Source of the DNA: Chitinivorax sp. PXF-14
Lineage (GTDB): Bacteria > Pseudomonadota > Gammaproteobacteria > Burkholderiales > SCOH01
Direction of reading: 5' to 3'
Assembly: GCF_040812015.1 (NCBI RefSeq)
Contig: NZ_JBFNXJ010000010.1
Location: forward strand, 62,001 to 126,000
DNA length: 64,000 nucleotides
The notes under the pieces were generated by a model that worked only from the letters and a program-made list of their open reading frames with translations, had not been told where the DNA came from and ran no database searches. Both the position numbers and the translations under genes were made by a program. Numbering within the stretch: the first letter of the stretch is position 1; every line of letters begins with the position of its first letter. Positions 18,143 to 25,804 of the stretch are shown here, in pieces.

Positions 18143-20638
18143 TCAACCGGCGGCCGCACCGACGGCCTGGGTGTCGTCGCCGAGCGGTAGCCAGAAGGTG
18201 ATGGTGGTGCCGCCACCGACCCGGTGCTCCGCATGGATCTCGCCTCCGTGCCCGCGCACTATCTCGCGGCAGATCGGCAAGCCCAGGCCGGTGCCGCCGA
18301 CTTCGCGCGCCGTCAGGCTGCTCTGCACGAACTTGTCGAAAATGCTCTCCAGCTCGCCCGCGGGAATGCCGATGCCGCGGTCCATCACCTTGACCACGAG
18401 GCGCGGCGATGGCGTGGCGTGGACCGTCAGCTCGATCTCGATGCTGGAGTGTTCGCCGCTGAACTTGATGGCATTGGACAGCAGATTGCGCAGCACCTGG
18501 CCGATGCGCAGGGAGTCGAAAGGGAAGCTCAGGTCGAAATCGGCCGGCTCGACCCGCACCTGCAACGCCTTGCTGCCGACCAGCTCGTCGAGCTCGGCGA
18601 TGGTCTGGTCGATCACCGGACGTATCGGCTGCAGCGCCACGGTGTAGGCCATCTTGCCCGATTCGAGGCGGGCGATGTCGAGCAGATCGTTGACCAGCGC
18701 CAGCATGCGTTCGCCCGAGTCGCTGATGTTGGTGAAGTAGCGCTGCAGCTTGTCGGGCGGCACCTGCCCGGATTTTTCCAGGCCCAGCCGTGCGAAGCTC
18801 AGGATGGCATGCATGGGTGTGCGCAGCTCATGCGACATATTGGAGAGGAACTGCGTCTTGGCCTGATTCGCCGCATCGGCCCGGTCGCGGGCGGCGGTCA
18901 GGTCGGCGGTCTGCGCCGCGACGCGCTGTTCGAGGTTGTCGCGCGCCTGGCGCAGCTCGATCTCCGCCACCTTGCGCTCGGTTACGTCACGCGCCAGCCA
19001 CACCACCGCATCGCGCTCGTTCGGCAAGGACAGACGGGCAATGCGCCCCTCGAACCAGCGCGGCTGCTCATTGATGTTCAAAGGGTATTCGTAGATCTGC
19101 GTCTGGCCGGTGTCGAGGCAACGCTCGACGATGCGCATCACCTCGCCCGCCAGGTCAGCCGGGAGGATATCGCGGACATACTTGCCGCGCGGTGTCGGGT
19201 GATAGAACAGCGTCGGGTTGCCGGTCGCCTCGAGAATCTGGCCGTGCCGGTCGACCACGAAGAAGGCGTCGGGCATCGCCTGGCTGATCGCATGCAGGCG
19301 CGCCTCGTTGGCCTTGGCGATCTGCACCTGTTCGGCCAGGTCCTGGGCCGAGCGCAGCAGCTGGCGGTCGCGCTCGCCGAGCGACTGGGCCATGGCCGAG
19401 AACGAGTGCCCCAAGCGGCCGACCTCGTCGGGATTGGGGGTCTCGATGCGCACGTTCCAGTCGCCGGAGCGGATGCGCTCGGTTGCGCTGATCAGGCTCT
19501 GCAGCGGTTGGGCCACATGGCGGCGCAGCACCAGGTTGAGCAGGATCAGCTCGATCAGCAGCGACAGGGCCCCCAGGCCGAGCACGAAGGACGCGTTGTC
19601 GAACGCCAGCTTGCGCAGCAGCGACTTCGGGTAGACGGTCACGAAATACCAGTTCGGGCCACGAATCTGGCTGATGCCGAGAAAGGCACTGCCATCGGCC
19701 GATTCGGTGATGGCGGGGACTTGCGCGGTCTTCAGCACCGAGCTGACGATGGCGCTGAGCGCGGGCTCGTTGAGCTTGTCGACGCTGAGATTGCCGCCAG
19801 CCTTCTGGATCTGCGCGGTCAGGCGCGGGTGGGCGATCAGCTGGCCATCCTGGCGCAGGATGATGTTGTAGGTGCCCGCCAGCTGCTGGTTGGCCGTGCG
19901 CTTGACCAGGTCGTCGATCACGATGTCGTGCCCGGACGAGATCACCCAGCGGCCACGCAAGTCCCCGGGCGTGACGTGCGACACCATCCACTTCTTGGCA
20001 CCTTCGTCGAAATACACGCTGGTCCAGAATGGCTTGCGCTCGGGATTCTTTTTCTTGGTCGAGCGCCACACCGTCTCGTAGGTGTAGATATCGGTGTCGC
20101 GCTTGGCCTCCATGCTCCAGTCGACGAAGGGCGCGAAGTTGACCGACAGCTGTTCCGGCATGTTCATGAAGCTGTCGAGGAAGCGGTTGGTGGTCAGCAT
20201 GCCCCACTCCGACAGCAGGTGGTAGGCCGTGACCAGGCGCCGGCGCAGATCCGGCGTGATCTCGACATCGTGGCGTACGAAAATCGTGGCCTTGGTGTGG
20301 AAGTCGTTGATATCCGGGCGTACGCGCCACAGGCCATCGGGGTAGCGGCTGAAAATCGCGTCGAATTCGGCTTTCGGATCGCTGTCGTCAAGCAGGATCA
20401 GGCGCTTCATGAACTCGTCGGTGAGCATCCTGGTCTGCGTCTCGGCCAGCAGGAACTGCTCGCTCTCGCCGCGCCCGCGGGCATCGACGTAATCGCGCAG
20501 GCCGTTGAGCAGGCTGCCCTGTAGTGCATCGTAGAGGTGCCAATAGGTCAGCACCGTGGCGACCACGATGACGATGGCGATGCGTATCCCCATGCGGGAG
20601 AGGGTGCGCGTGGCAAGCGAGGTCTGGGCAAAGGGCAT
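18143..20638 (-). CDS. Membrane-bound PAS sensor histidine kinase
   Basis: Hybrid-free sensor kinase of 831 residues. An N-terminal membrane helix (about 16-38) is followed by a periplasmic region of some 300 residues with a Cache-like ending (ISQIRGPNWYFVTVYPKSLLRK), then a second membrane helix and HAMP (VAQPLQSLISATERIRSGDW). A PAS domain (MPDAFFVVDRHGQILEATGN) and a coiled coil lead to HisKA with SHELRTP and an HATPase with N (LLSNAIKFS), DRGIGIP and GGTGLGLPICREI. No receiver domain and no adjacent response regulator are present, so its partner is unknown. It diverges from purE. Confidence 0.9.
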   Translation of the reverse strand: MPFAQTSLATRTLSRMGIRIAIVIVVATVLTYWHLYDALQGSLLNGLRDYVDARGRGESEQFLLAETQTRMLTDEFMKRLILLDDSDPKAEFDAIFSRYPDGLWRVRPDINDFHTKATIFVRHDVEITPDLRRRLVTAYHLLSEWGMLTTNRFLDSFMNMPEQLSVNFAPFVDWSMEAKRDTDIYTYETVWRSTKKKNPERKPFWTSVYFDEGAKKWMVSHVTPGDLRGRWVISSGHDIVIDDLVKRTANQQLAGTYNIILRQDGQLIAHPRLTAQIQKAGGNLSVDKLNEPALSAIVSSVLKTAQVPAITESADGSAFLGISQIRGPNWYFVTVYPKSLLRKLAFDNASFVLGLGALSLLIELILLNLVLRRHVAQPLQSLISATERIRSGDWNVRIETPNPDEVGRLGHSFSAMAQSLGERDRQLLRSAQDLAEQVQIAKANEARLHAISQAMPDAFFVVDRHGQILEATGNPTLFYHPTPRGKYVRDILPADLAGEVMRIVERCLDTGQTQIYEYPLNINEQPRWFEGRIARLSLPNERDAVVWLARDVTERKVAEIELRQARDNLEQRVAAQTADLTAARDRADAANQAKTQFLSNMSHELRTPMHAILSFARLGLEKSGQVPPDKLQRYFTNISDSGERMLALVNDLLDIARLESGKMAYTVALQPIRPVIDQTIAELDELVGSKALQVRVEPADFDLSFPFDSLRIGQVLRNLLSNAIKFSGEHSSIEIELTVHATPSPRLVVKVMDRGIGIPAGELESIFDKFVQSSLTAREVGGTGLGLPICREIVRGHGGEIHAEHRVGGGTTITFWLPLGDDTQAVGAAAG

Positions 20639-20763
20639 GTCGATGGCCGTGAGGGAATCCTCCTTGGTTATATATGATGAATCCCGCGCCCGGCAACGTC
20701 GCTCGGCAAAGACATGTCGCAGGCTGGCGGAGTGCGCTAAAATTACAAACTTTTCACTCGCTT

Positions 20764-21264
20764 ATGAGCAGCAAGATGATTCAAGTCGGCATCGTGATGG
20801 GCAGCAACAGCGACTGGGAAGTAATGCAGAACGCTGCCAAGGTACTCAAGGAATTCGGCGTCGAGTTCGAGGCGCGCGTCGTTTCGGCCCACCGCACCCC
20901 CGATCTGCTGTACCAGTACGCAGAAACCGCGCAGGATCGCGGCATCAAGGCGATCATCGCCGGTGCCGGTGGTGCGGCTCACCTGCCGGGCATGCTGGCG
21001 GCCAAGACCATCGTGCCGGTGCTCGGTGTGCCGGTACCGTCCAAATACCTCAAGGGACAGGATTCGCTGTACTCCATCGTGCAGATGCCCAAGGGCATTC
21101 CGGTCGCCACCTTTGCGATCGGCGAGGCCGGTGCGGCCAACGCAGCGCTGTTCGCCGTGGCGCAGCTGGCCACCCAGGACGCACGGCTGCGCCTGGCGCT
21201 GGAGGCATTCCGCGAGAAGCAGAAACAGACCGTGCTGGCGATGACCCTGCCCGACATCGAGTAA
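20764..21264 (+). CDS. purE: N5-carboxyaminoimidazole ribonucleotide mutase
   Basis: Moves the carboxyl group of N5-CAIR to give CAIR in de novo purine synthesis, following PurK. The 166-residue length is normal. Family motifs are [48 protein letters not shown] and [33 protein letters not shown] chose the ATG at 20764; the next ATG at 20776 (MIQVGIVMG) is equally possible because neither has a strong binding site. purK begins 10 bases after the stop. Confidence 0.94.
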   Translation: MSSKMIQVGIVMGSNSDWEVMQNAAKVLKEFGVEFEARVVSAHRTPDLLYQYAETAQDRGIKAIIAGAGGAAHLPGMLAAKTIVPVLGVPVPSKYLKGQDSLYSIVQMPKGIPVATFAIGEAGAANAALFAVAQLATQDARLRLALEAFREKQKQTVLAMTLPDIE

Positions 21265-21274
21265 GGAGCGAGTG

Positions 21275-22411
21275 ATGACCCCCCATATTCTTCCCAATGC
21301 GATGCTCGGCATCCTTGGCGGCGGCCAGTTGGGCCGCATGTTCACCATGGCCGCGCGCGCCATGGGCTACCGCGTCACCGTGCTCGATCCGGACCCGGAC
21401 AGCCCGGCCGGCGGCCTGGCCGACGTGCATATCTGTTCCAAATACGACGACCCGGGCGCGTTGCAGATGCTGGTCGATACCTGTGCCGCCGTGACCACCG
21501 AATTCGAGAACGTGCCGGCTGAGAGCATGCGCTTCCTGCAGGCACGCATGCCGGTGTCGCCGAAAGCCGAATGCGTGTCGATCGCGCAGGACCGCATCAA
21601 GGAAAAGCGCTACATCAGCGGTGCCGGCCTGTCGGTCGCGCCCTTCCTCGCCATCGAGCGGGCTGCAGACCTGGAGCAGGCGCTGTCCGGCCACCTGCCC
21701 GGCATCCTGAAGATTGCCCGCCTGGGGTATGACGGCAAGGGCCAGGTCCGCGTCAAGACGGCCGAGGAGGCCAAACAGGCATTTGCGCAGATGGGCAGCC
21801 GCCCCTGCGTGCTGGAAAAGATGCTGAACCTCAAGACCGAGGTCTCGGTCATTGTCACACGCACCTCGGCAGACGAAGTCACCACCTTCCCGGTCGCCGA
21901 AAACCAGCATGAATCGGGCATTCTCGACATCAGCATCGTGCCGGCGCGCGTGCCCGAGCCGATCGCCGCCCGTGCTCGCGAGATGGCGCTCACGCTGGCG
22001 CAGGCACTCGACTATGTCGGCGTGCTGGCGGTCGAATTCTTCGTGCTTGACGACGATAGCCTGCTGATCAACGAGATCGCGCCACGCCCGCACAACAGCG
22101 GCCACTACACGATCTCGGCCTGTGCGACGAGCCAGTTCGAGCAGCAGGTGCGCGCGATGTGCGGCCTGCCGCCCGGCGACACGCGCCTGTTGAGCCCGGT
22201 CGCGATGGTGAATCTGCTCGGAGACATCTGGCGCGACGACGAGCCGGCCTGGGACAAGCTGCTGTCCGAGCCGGCGGTGAAGCTGCACCTCTACGGCAAG
22301 AAAGAGGCGCGCATCGGCCGCAAGATGGGGCATTTCGACGTGCTTGCCGCCGATGCCGACAGCGCCTACAAGCTGGCGGCCGAACTGAAGCAGATGCTGA
22401 AGGGCGCCTGA
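21275..22411 (+). CDS. purK: 5-(carboxyamino)imidazole ribonucleotide synthase
   Basis: ATP-grasp enzyme that carboxylates AIR with bicarbonate to N5-CAIR, the substrate of PurE. Its 378 residues carry MLGILGGGQLGRMFTMAARAMGY at the start, the ATP-grasp segments KIARLGYDGKGQVRV and VLEKMLNLKTEVSVIVTR, and the metal-binding NEIAPRPHNSGHYTISAC. The ATG at 21275 follows AAGGAGCGAGTG; the GTG three bases upstream is too near the site. Cotranscribed with purE. Confidence 0.95.
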   Translation: MTPHILPNAMLGILGGGQLGRMFTMAARAMGYRVTVLDPDPDSPAGGLADVHICSKYDDPGALQMLVDTCAAVTTEFENVPAESMRFLQARMPVSPKAECVSIAQDRIKEKRYISGAGLSVAPFLAIERAADLEQALSGHLPGILKIARLGYDGKGQVRVKTAEEAKQAFAQMGSRPCVLEKMLNLKTEVSVIVTRTSADEVTTFPVAENQHESGILDISIVPARVPEPIAARAREMALTLAQALDYVGVLAVEFFVLDDDSLLINEIAPRPHNSGHYTISACATSQFEQQVRAMCGLPPGDTRLLSPVAMVNLLGDIWRDDEPAWDKLLSEPAVKLHLYGKKEARIGRKMGHFDVLAADADSAYKLAAELKQMLKGA

Positions 22412-22510
22412 GCGCAGTCAATTGCCATGCCGTGCCCGGCTTTGTGACCACCATGGCGCGCCCGCCGCTATCGCAGCGGGCGCGCGCAAGAACCTGACCA
22501 AGGAAAAGCG

Positions 22511-23389
22511 ATGAACGGCTTGACCCAAACCAATCTCAAGAGCCTCAAGAAGATCTACTCGGGCAAGGTACGCGATCTGTACGAGATCGACGGCCAGCGC
22601 ATGCTGATGATCGCGACGGACCGCCTGTCGGCCTTCGACGTGATCCTGGCCGAGCCGATCCCCGACAAGGGCAAGATCCTCACGGCGATCTCCAACTTCT
22701 GGTTCGACAAGCTCAAGGGCCTGGTGCCCAGCCACTTCACCGGCGATCAGCCCGAAGACGTGGTGAGCGCCGAAGATCGTCCGCAGGTCGAGGGCCGTGC
22801 CGTCGTGTGCAAGCGCCTCAAGCCCGTGGCGGTCGAGGCCATCGTGCGCGGCTACCTGGCCGGCACCGGCTGGAAGGAATACAAGCAATCCGGCACCGTG
22901 TGCGGCATCAAGCTGCCGGCTGGCCTGCAGGAGGCATCGAAGCTGCCCGAGCCGATCTTCACGCCGTCCACCAAGGCCGCCGTTGGCGACCACGATGAAA
23001 ACATCAGTTTCGACGAGCTTAGTGGCAGGATCGGCGCCGAGCTGGCCGGCCAGGTACGCGATACCGCCATCAGGCTGTACAAGGCCGCGGCCGAGTTTGC
23101 CGCGACGCGCGGCATCATCATCGCCGATACCAAGTTCGAGTTCGGCCTCGACGAGCACGGTGTGCTGACGCTGATGGACGAGGCACTGACACCGGATTCG
23201 TCGCGCTTCTGGCCGGCCGACAGCTACCAGGAAGGCAGCAACCCACCGAGCTTCGACAAACAGTTCGTGCGCGACTGGCTCGAATCGACCGGCTGGAACA
23301 AACAACCGCCGGCGCCGGAACTTCCTGTGGAGGTCGCGGTCAGAACCGCTGAGAAGTATCGCGAAGCGTTGGACAAGCTTGCGCGTTAA
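22511..23389 (+). CDS. purC: SAICAR synthase
   Basis: Phosphoribosylaminoimidazole-succinocarboxamide synthase, joining CAIR with aspartate two steps after PurK. At 292 residues it is of the longer, plant/yeast-like bacterial type. Motifs include [60 protein letters not shown] and [12 protein letters not shown]. It follows purK after 99 bases (AAGGAAAAGCG ribosome site) and a strong terminator closes the purEKC group. Confidence 0.95.
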   Translation: MNGLTQTNLKSLKKIYSGKVRDLYEIDGQRMLMIATDRLSAFDVILAEPIPDKGKILTAISNFWFDKLKGLVPSHFTGDQPEDVVSAEDRPQVEGRAVVCKRLKPVAVEAIVRGYLAGTGWKEYKQSGTVCGIKLPAGLQEASKLPEPIFTPSTKAAVGDHDENISFDELSGRIGAELAGQVRDTAIRLYKAAAEFAATRGIIIADTKFEFGLDEHGVLTLMDEALTPDSSRFWPADSYQEGSNPPSFDKQFVRDWLESTGWNKQPPAPELPVEVAVRTAEKYREALDKLAR

Positions 23390-23413
23390 GTCTCCCTCCC
23401 TTGTGTTGACTGC

Positions 23414-23446
23414 AGCCTTCCGGTAAAAACCGGAAGGCTTTTTTTT
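23414..23446 (+). terminator. Intrinsic terminator after purC
   Basis: AGCCTTCCGG and CCGGAAGGCT form a perfect 10-bp stem around TAAAAA, running directly into eight T residues. It starts 25 bases after the purC stop. This is a textbook factor-independent terminator. Confidence 0.96.
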
Positions 23447-23635
23447 GCCTCGCGGCAGTGCCGCCCAGGGGTGACCCGTACGGCTTGTCCGCTCATCCCG
23501 GCCGGTGCCGGCCACATCGGCGCGAAGCGCCGCCAGGCTTGTCCCGTACAGCTAAAAACATGACGCAATCCCGCCTCGTTTACACCAGGGTTTTCTGTTA
23601 GTCTTCCGACGTTTAACGCCACTTTTTCACCCGCG

Positions 23636-24958
23636 ATGCTCGATGTCACCCACCTGTCAGGCTTTGTCGATTGGTTTCGTTCCTCCGCGCCCTATATTCA
23701 TGCCTTCCGCGGCAAGACCTTCGTCGTCGCCTTTGGCGGCGAAGTGGTGCAGGACGGCAGCTTCTATTCGCTGACGCATGACCTGAATCTGCTGGTCAGC
23801 CTCGGCGTGCGGCTGGTGCTGGTGCACGGCACGCGGCCGCAGATCGAGGCCGAGATGAAGGAAAAGGGCCTCGAATCAACCTACCACAACGGCATCCGCC
23901 TGACCGACGCCGATGCGCTCGAATGCGCCAAGCAGGCCGTTGGCCAGGTGCGGGTGGAGATCGAGGCCGCGCTGTCCATGGGCCTGCCCAATTCGCCGAT
24001 GGCGGGGGCCGACATCCGTGTCGCCAGCGGCAACTATGTCACCGCCCAGCCGATGGGCGTGCGCCACGGCATCGATTTCGCCTACACCGGCCAGGTGCGC
24101 AAGATCAACACGATGATGATCAACGGCAGCCTCGACGATGGCGAAATCGTGCTGCTGTCGCCGCTGGGCTATTCGCCAACGGGCGAGGTGTTCAACCTGA
24201 CCGTGGAGAACGTCGCGGCCGAAGCGGCCGTGTCGCTCAAGGCCGACAAGCTGATCTATCTGATCGATACGCCCGGCGTGATCAACCTGCACGGCGAGCT
24301 GCTGCCCGAGCTGACCGCGCAGAAGGCGCAGAAGATACTCGATATCGCGACCGATCTTGCCGAGGACATCCGTTTCTACCTGCCCGGCGCGATCAAGGCT
24401 GCCCGCAATGGCGTGCCGCGCGCGCACCTGATCAGCCGCCATGTCGACGGCGGCCTGCTGATGGAGCTGTTCACGCGCGAAGGTATCGGTACGATGGTGA
24501 CGGCCGAGCCGCAGGAGCAGATCCGGGTGGCGACCATCGACGACGTCGGCGGTATCATCGCGCTGATCGAGCCGCTGGAGGAGGAGGGGATTCTGGTCAA
24601 GCGCAGCCGCGAGCTGCTGGAGATGGAAATCAGCCAGTTCACGGTGCTCAAGCGCTACGACATGGTGATCGGCTGCGTCGCGCTGTACCGCTACCCCGAG
24701 AACAATATGGCGGAACTCGCCTGTCTGGCCGTATCGCCCGATTATCGGGACCGTGGCCTCGGCGACAAGCTGTTGCAGGATGTCGAGCGCCAGGCACGGC
24801 GCCTCGGCATCGAACGGCTGTTCGTGCTGACCACGCGCACCACGCACTGGTTCATCGAGCGTGGATTCGAACATGCGAATGTCGATGTGCTCCCACAGGA
24901 GCGGCAACGTTTCTATAATTACCAGAGAAGGTCCAAGGTTTTTATAAAAACATTGTAG
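23636..24958 (+). CDS. argA: N-acetylglutamate synthase
   Basis: Makes N-acetylglutamate from glutamate and acetyl-CoA, the first step of arginine synthesis. The 440-residue protein has an amino-acid-kinase domain (about 1-290; VVAFGGEVVQ, LVLVHGTRPQIE, GADIRVASGNYVTAQPMG) fused to a C-terminal GNAT acetyltransferase domain (about 295-440; LACLAVSPDYRDRGLGDKLL). This is the classical ArgA layout, in which the kinase domain binds arginine for feedback inhibition. No clear arginine operator was recognised in the 190 bases before it. Confidence 0.94.
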   Translation: MLDVTHLSGFVDWFRSSAPYIHAFRGKTFVVAFGGEVVQDGSFYSLTHDLNLLVSLGVRLVLVHGTRPQIEAEMKEKGLESTYHNGIRLTDADALECAKQAVGQVRVEIEAALSMGLPNSPMAGADIRVASGNYVTAQPMGVRHGIDFAYTGQVRKINTMMINGSLDDGEIVLLSPLGYSPTGEVFNLTVENVAAEAAVSLKADKLIYLIDTPGVINLHGELLPELTAQKAQKILDIATDLAEDIRFYLPGAIKAARNGVPRAHLISRHVDGGLLMELFTREGIGTMVTAEPQEQIRVATIDDVGGIIALIEPLEEEGILVKRSRELLEMEISQFTVLKRYDMVIGCVALYRYPENNMAELACLAVSPDYRDRGLGDKLLQDVERQARRLGIERLFVLTTRTTHWFIERGFEHANVDVLPQERQRFYNYQRRSKVFIKTL

Positions 24959-24966
24959 GGGACGGC

Positions 24967-25803
24967 ATGAGTCGTGTGCTGAAGTTGAGCCTGGTGTGGT
25001 GCCTGTCCTGTCTGTCGAGTGCGGTGTTACAGGCGCGCGAGCTGTCGTTCGCGGTCGAGCCTTTCCTTACGCCGCGCTCGCTGATCAGCGCGTTTCAGCC
25101 GATGCGCGACTATGTGGGTGCGCAGACCGGCAACAAGGTGGTGCTGGTCACCGCGAAGAATTACGACGACTATCTCGATCGCCTGTTCAAGGGCGAATTC
25201 GATCTCGCCATCATCGGCCCGCATTCGGCTCTGCTGGCCGCCCAGCGGGCCGGCTACGTGCCGCTGCTGAAGGCGGAAGGCGCGCTGCACGCGGTGGTGC
25301 TGGTGCGCAAGGATTCGCCCTATCAGCGCCTGACGGACCTCAAGGGCCAGCTGGTCGCCTTTCCCGACGAGCTGACCGTCACCTCGATGCTCGGCGGCGA
25401 GCTGTTCAAGCAGGCCGGGCTGGTGCAGGGGCGCGACATCACCTTTCGCCATAACGACTACCACAATACGGCCGCCATGATGCTGCTGCGCGATGAGGCT
25501 GCGGCGGCCGTGGTGGCCGATTCCGCGCTGCTGCCGATGTCGCCGGAAATCCGTGCCGGCATTCGCGTGCTGGCGGAGAGCAAGGGGGTGCCGCAGATGG
25601 TGCTGCTGGCGCACCCCTCCCTCAGCGCCGACGAGCGCCGTGGCGTTGCCGAGGCCGTTGCGGGCTTCGATCAGTCGCGCCCGCCGGCACACAATTTCCT
25701 TGCCCTGATCGGCATCAGCATGACACGCCCGCTGTCCGATGCCGACATCAAGCAGGTCACCCCCTATGTCGAGGCGCTCAAGCGCCATCTGGAGCTCAAA
25801 TAA
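24967..25803 (+). CDS. PhnD-like periplasmic substrate-binding protein
   Basis: Secreted protein of 278 residues with signal peptide MSRVLKLSLVWCLSCLSSAVLQA. Motifs such as FAVEPFLTPRSLISAFQPMRDYVG, LFKGEFDLAIIGPHSALLAAQ and LKGQLVAFPDELTVTSMLGGELF match the phosphate/phosphonate (PhnD/PstS-like) binding family. No transporter genes accompany it. Its stop TAA is one base before the GTG of a membrane GGDEF/EAL gene, so the pair is translationally coupled and the binding protein probably serves as the periplasmic input of that enzyme. The ligand is unknown. Confidence 0.82.
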   Translation: MSRVLKLSLVWCLSCLSSAVLQARELSFAVEPFLTPRSLISAFQPMRDYVGAQTGNKVVLVTAKNYDDYLDRLFKGEFDLAIIGPHSALLAAQRAGYVPLLKAEGALHAVVLVRKDSPYQRLTDLKGQLVAFPDELTVTSMLGGELFKQAGLVQGRDITFRHNDYHNTAAMMLLRDEAAAAVVADSALLPMSPEIRAGIRVLAESKGVPQMVLLAHPSLSADERRGVAEAVAGFDQSRPPAHNFLALIGISMTRPLSDADIKQVTPYVEALKRHLELK

Positions 25804-25804
25804 G

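Noticed and set aside
18224-20524. Open frame of 766 codons antisense to the histidine kinase
   Set aside because: Composition is low-complexity (Ala/Arg/Gly/His/Leu) and the kinase frame has complete domains.
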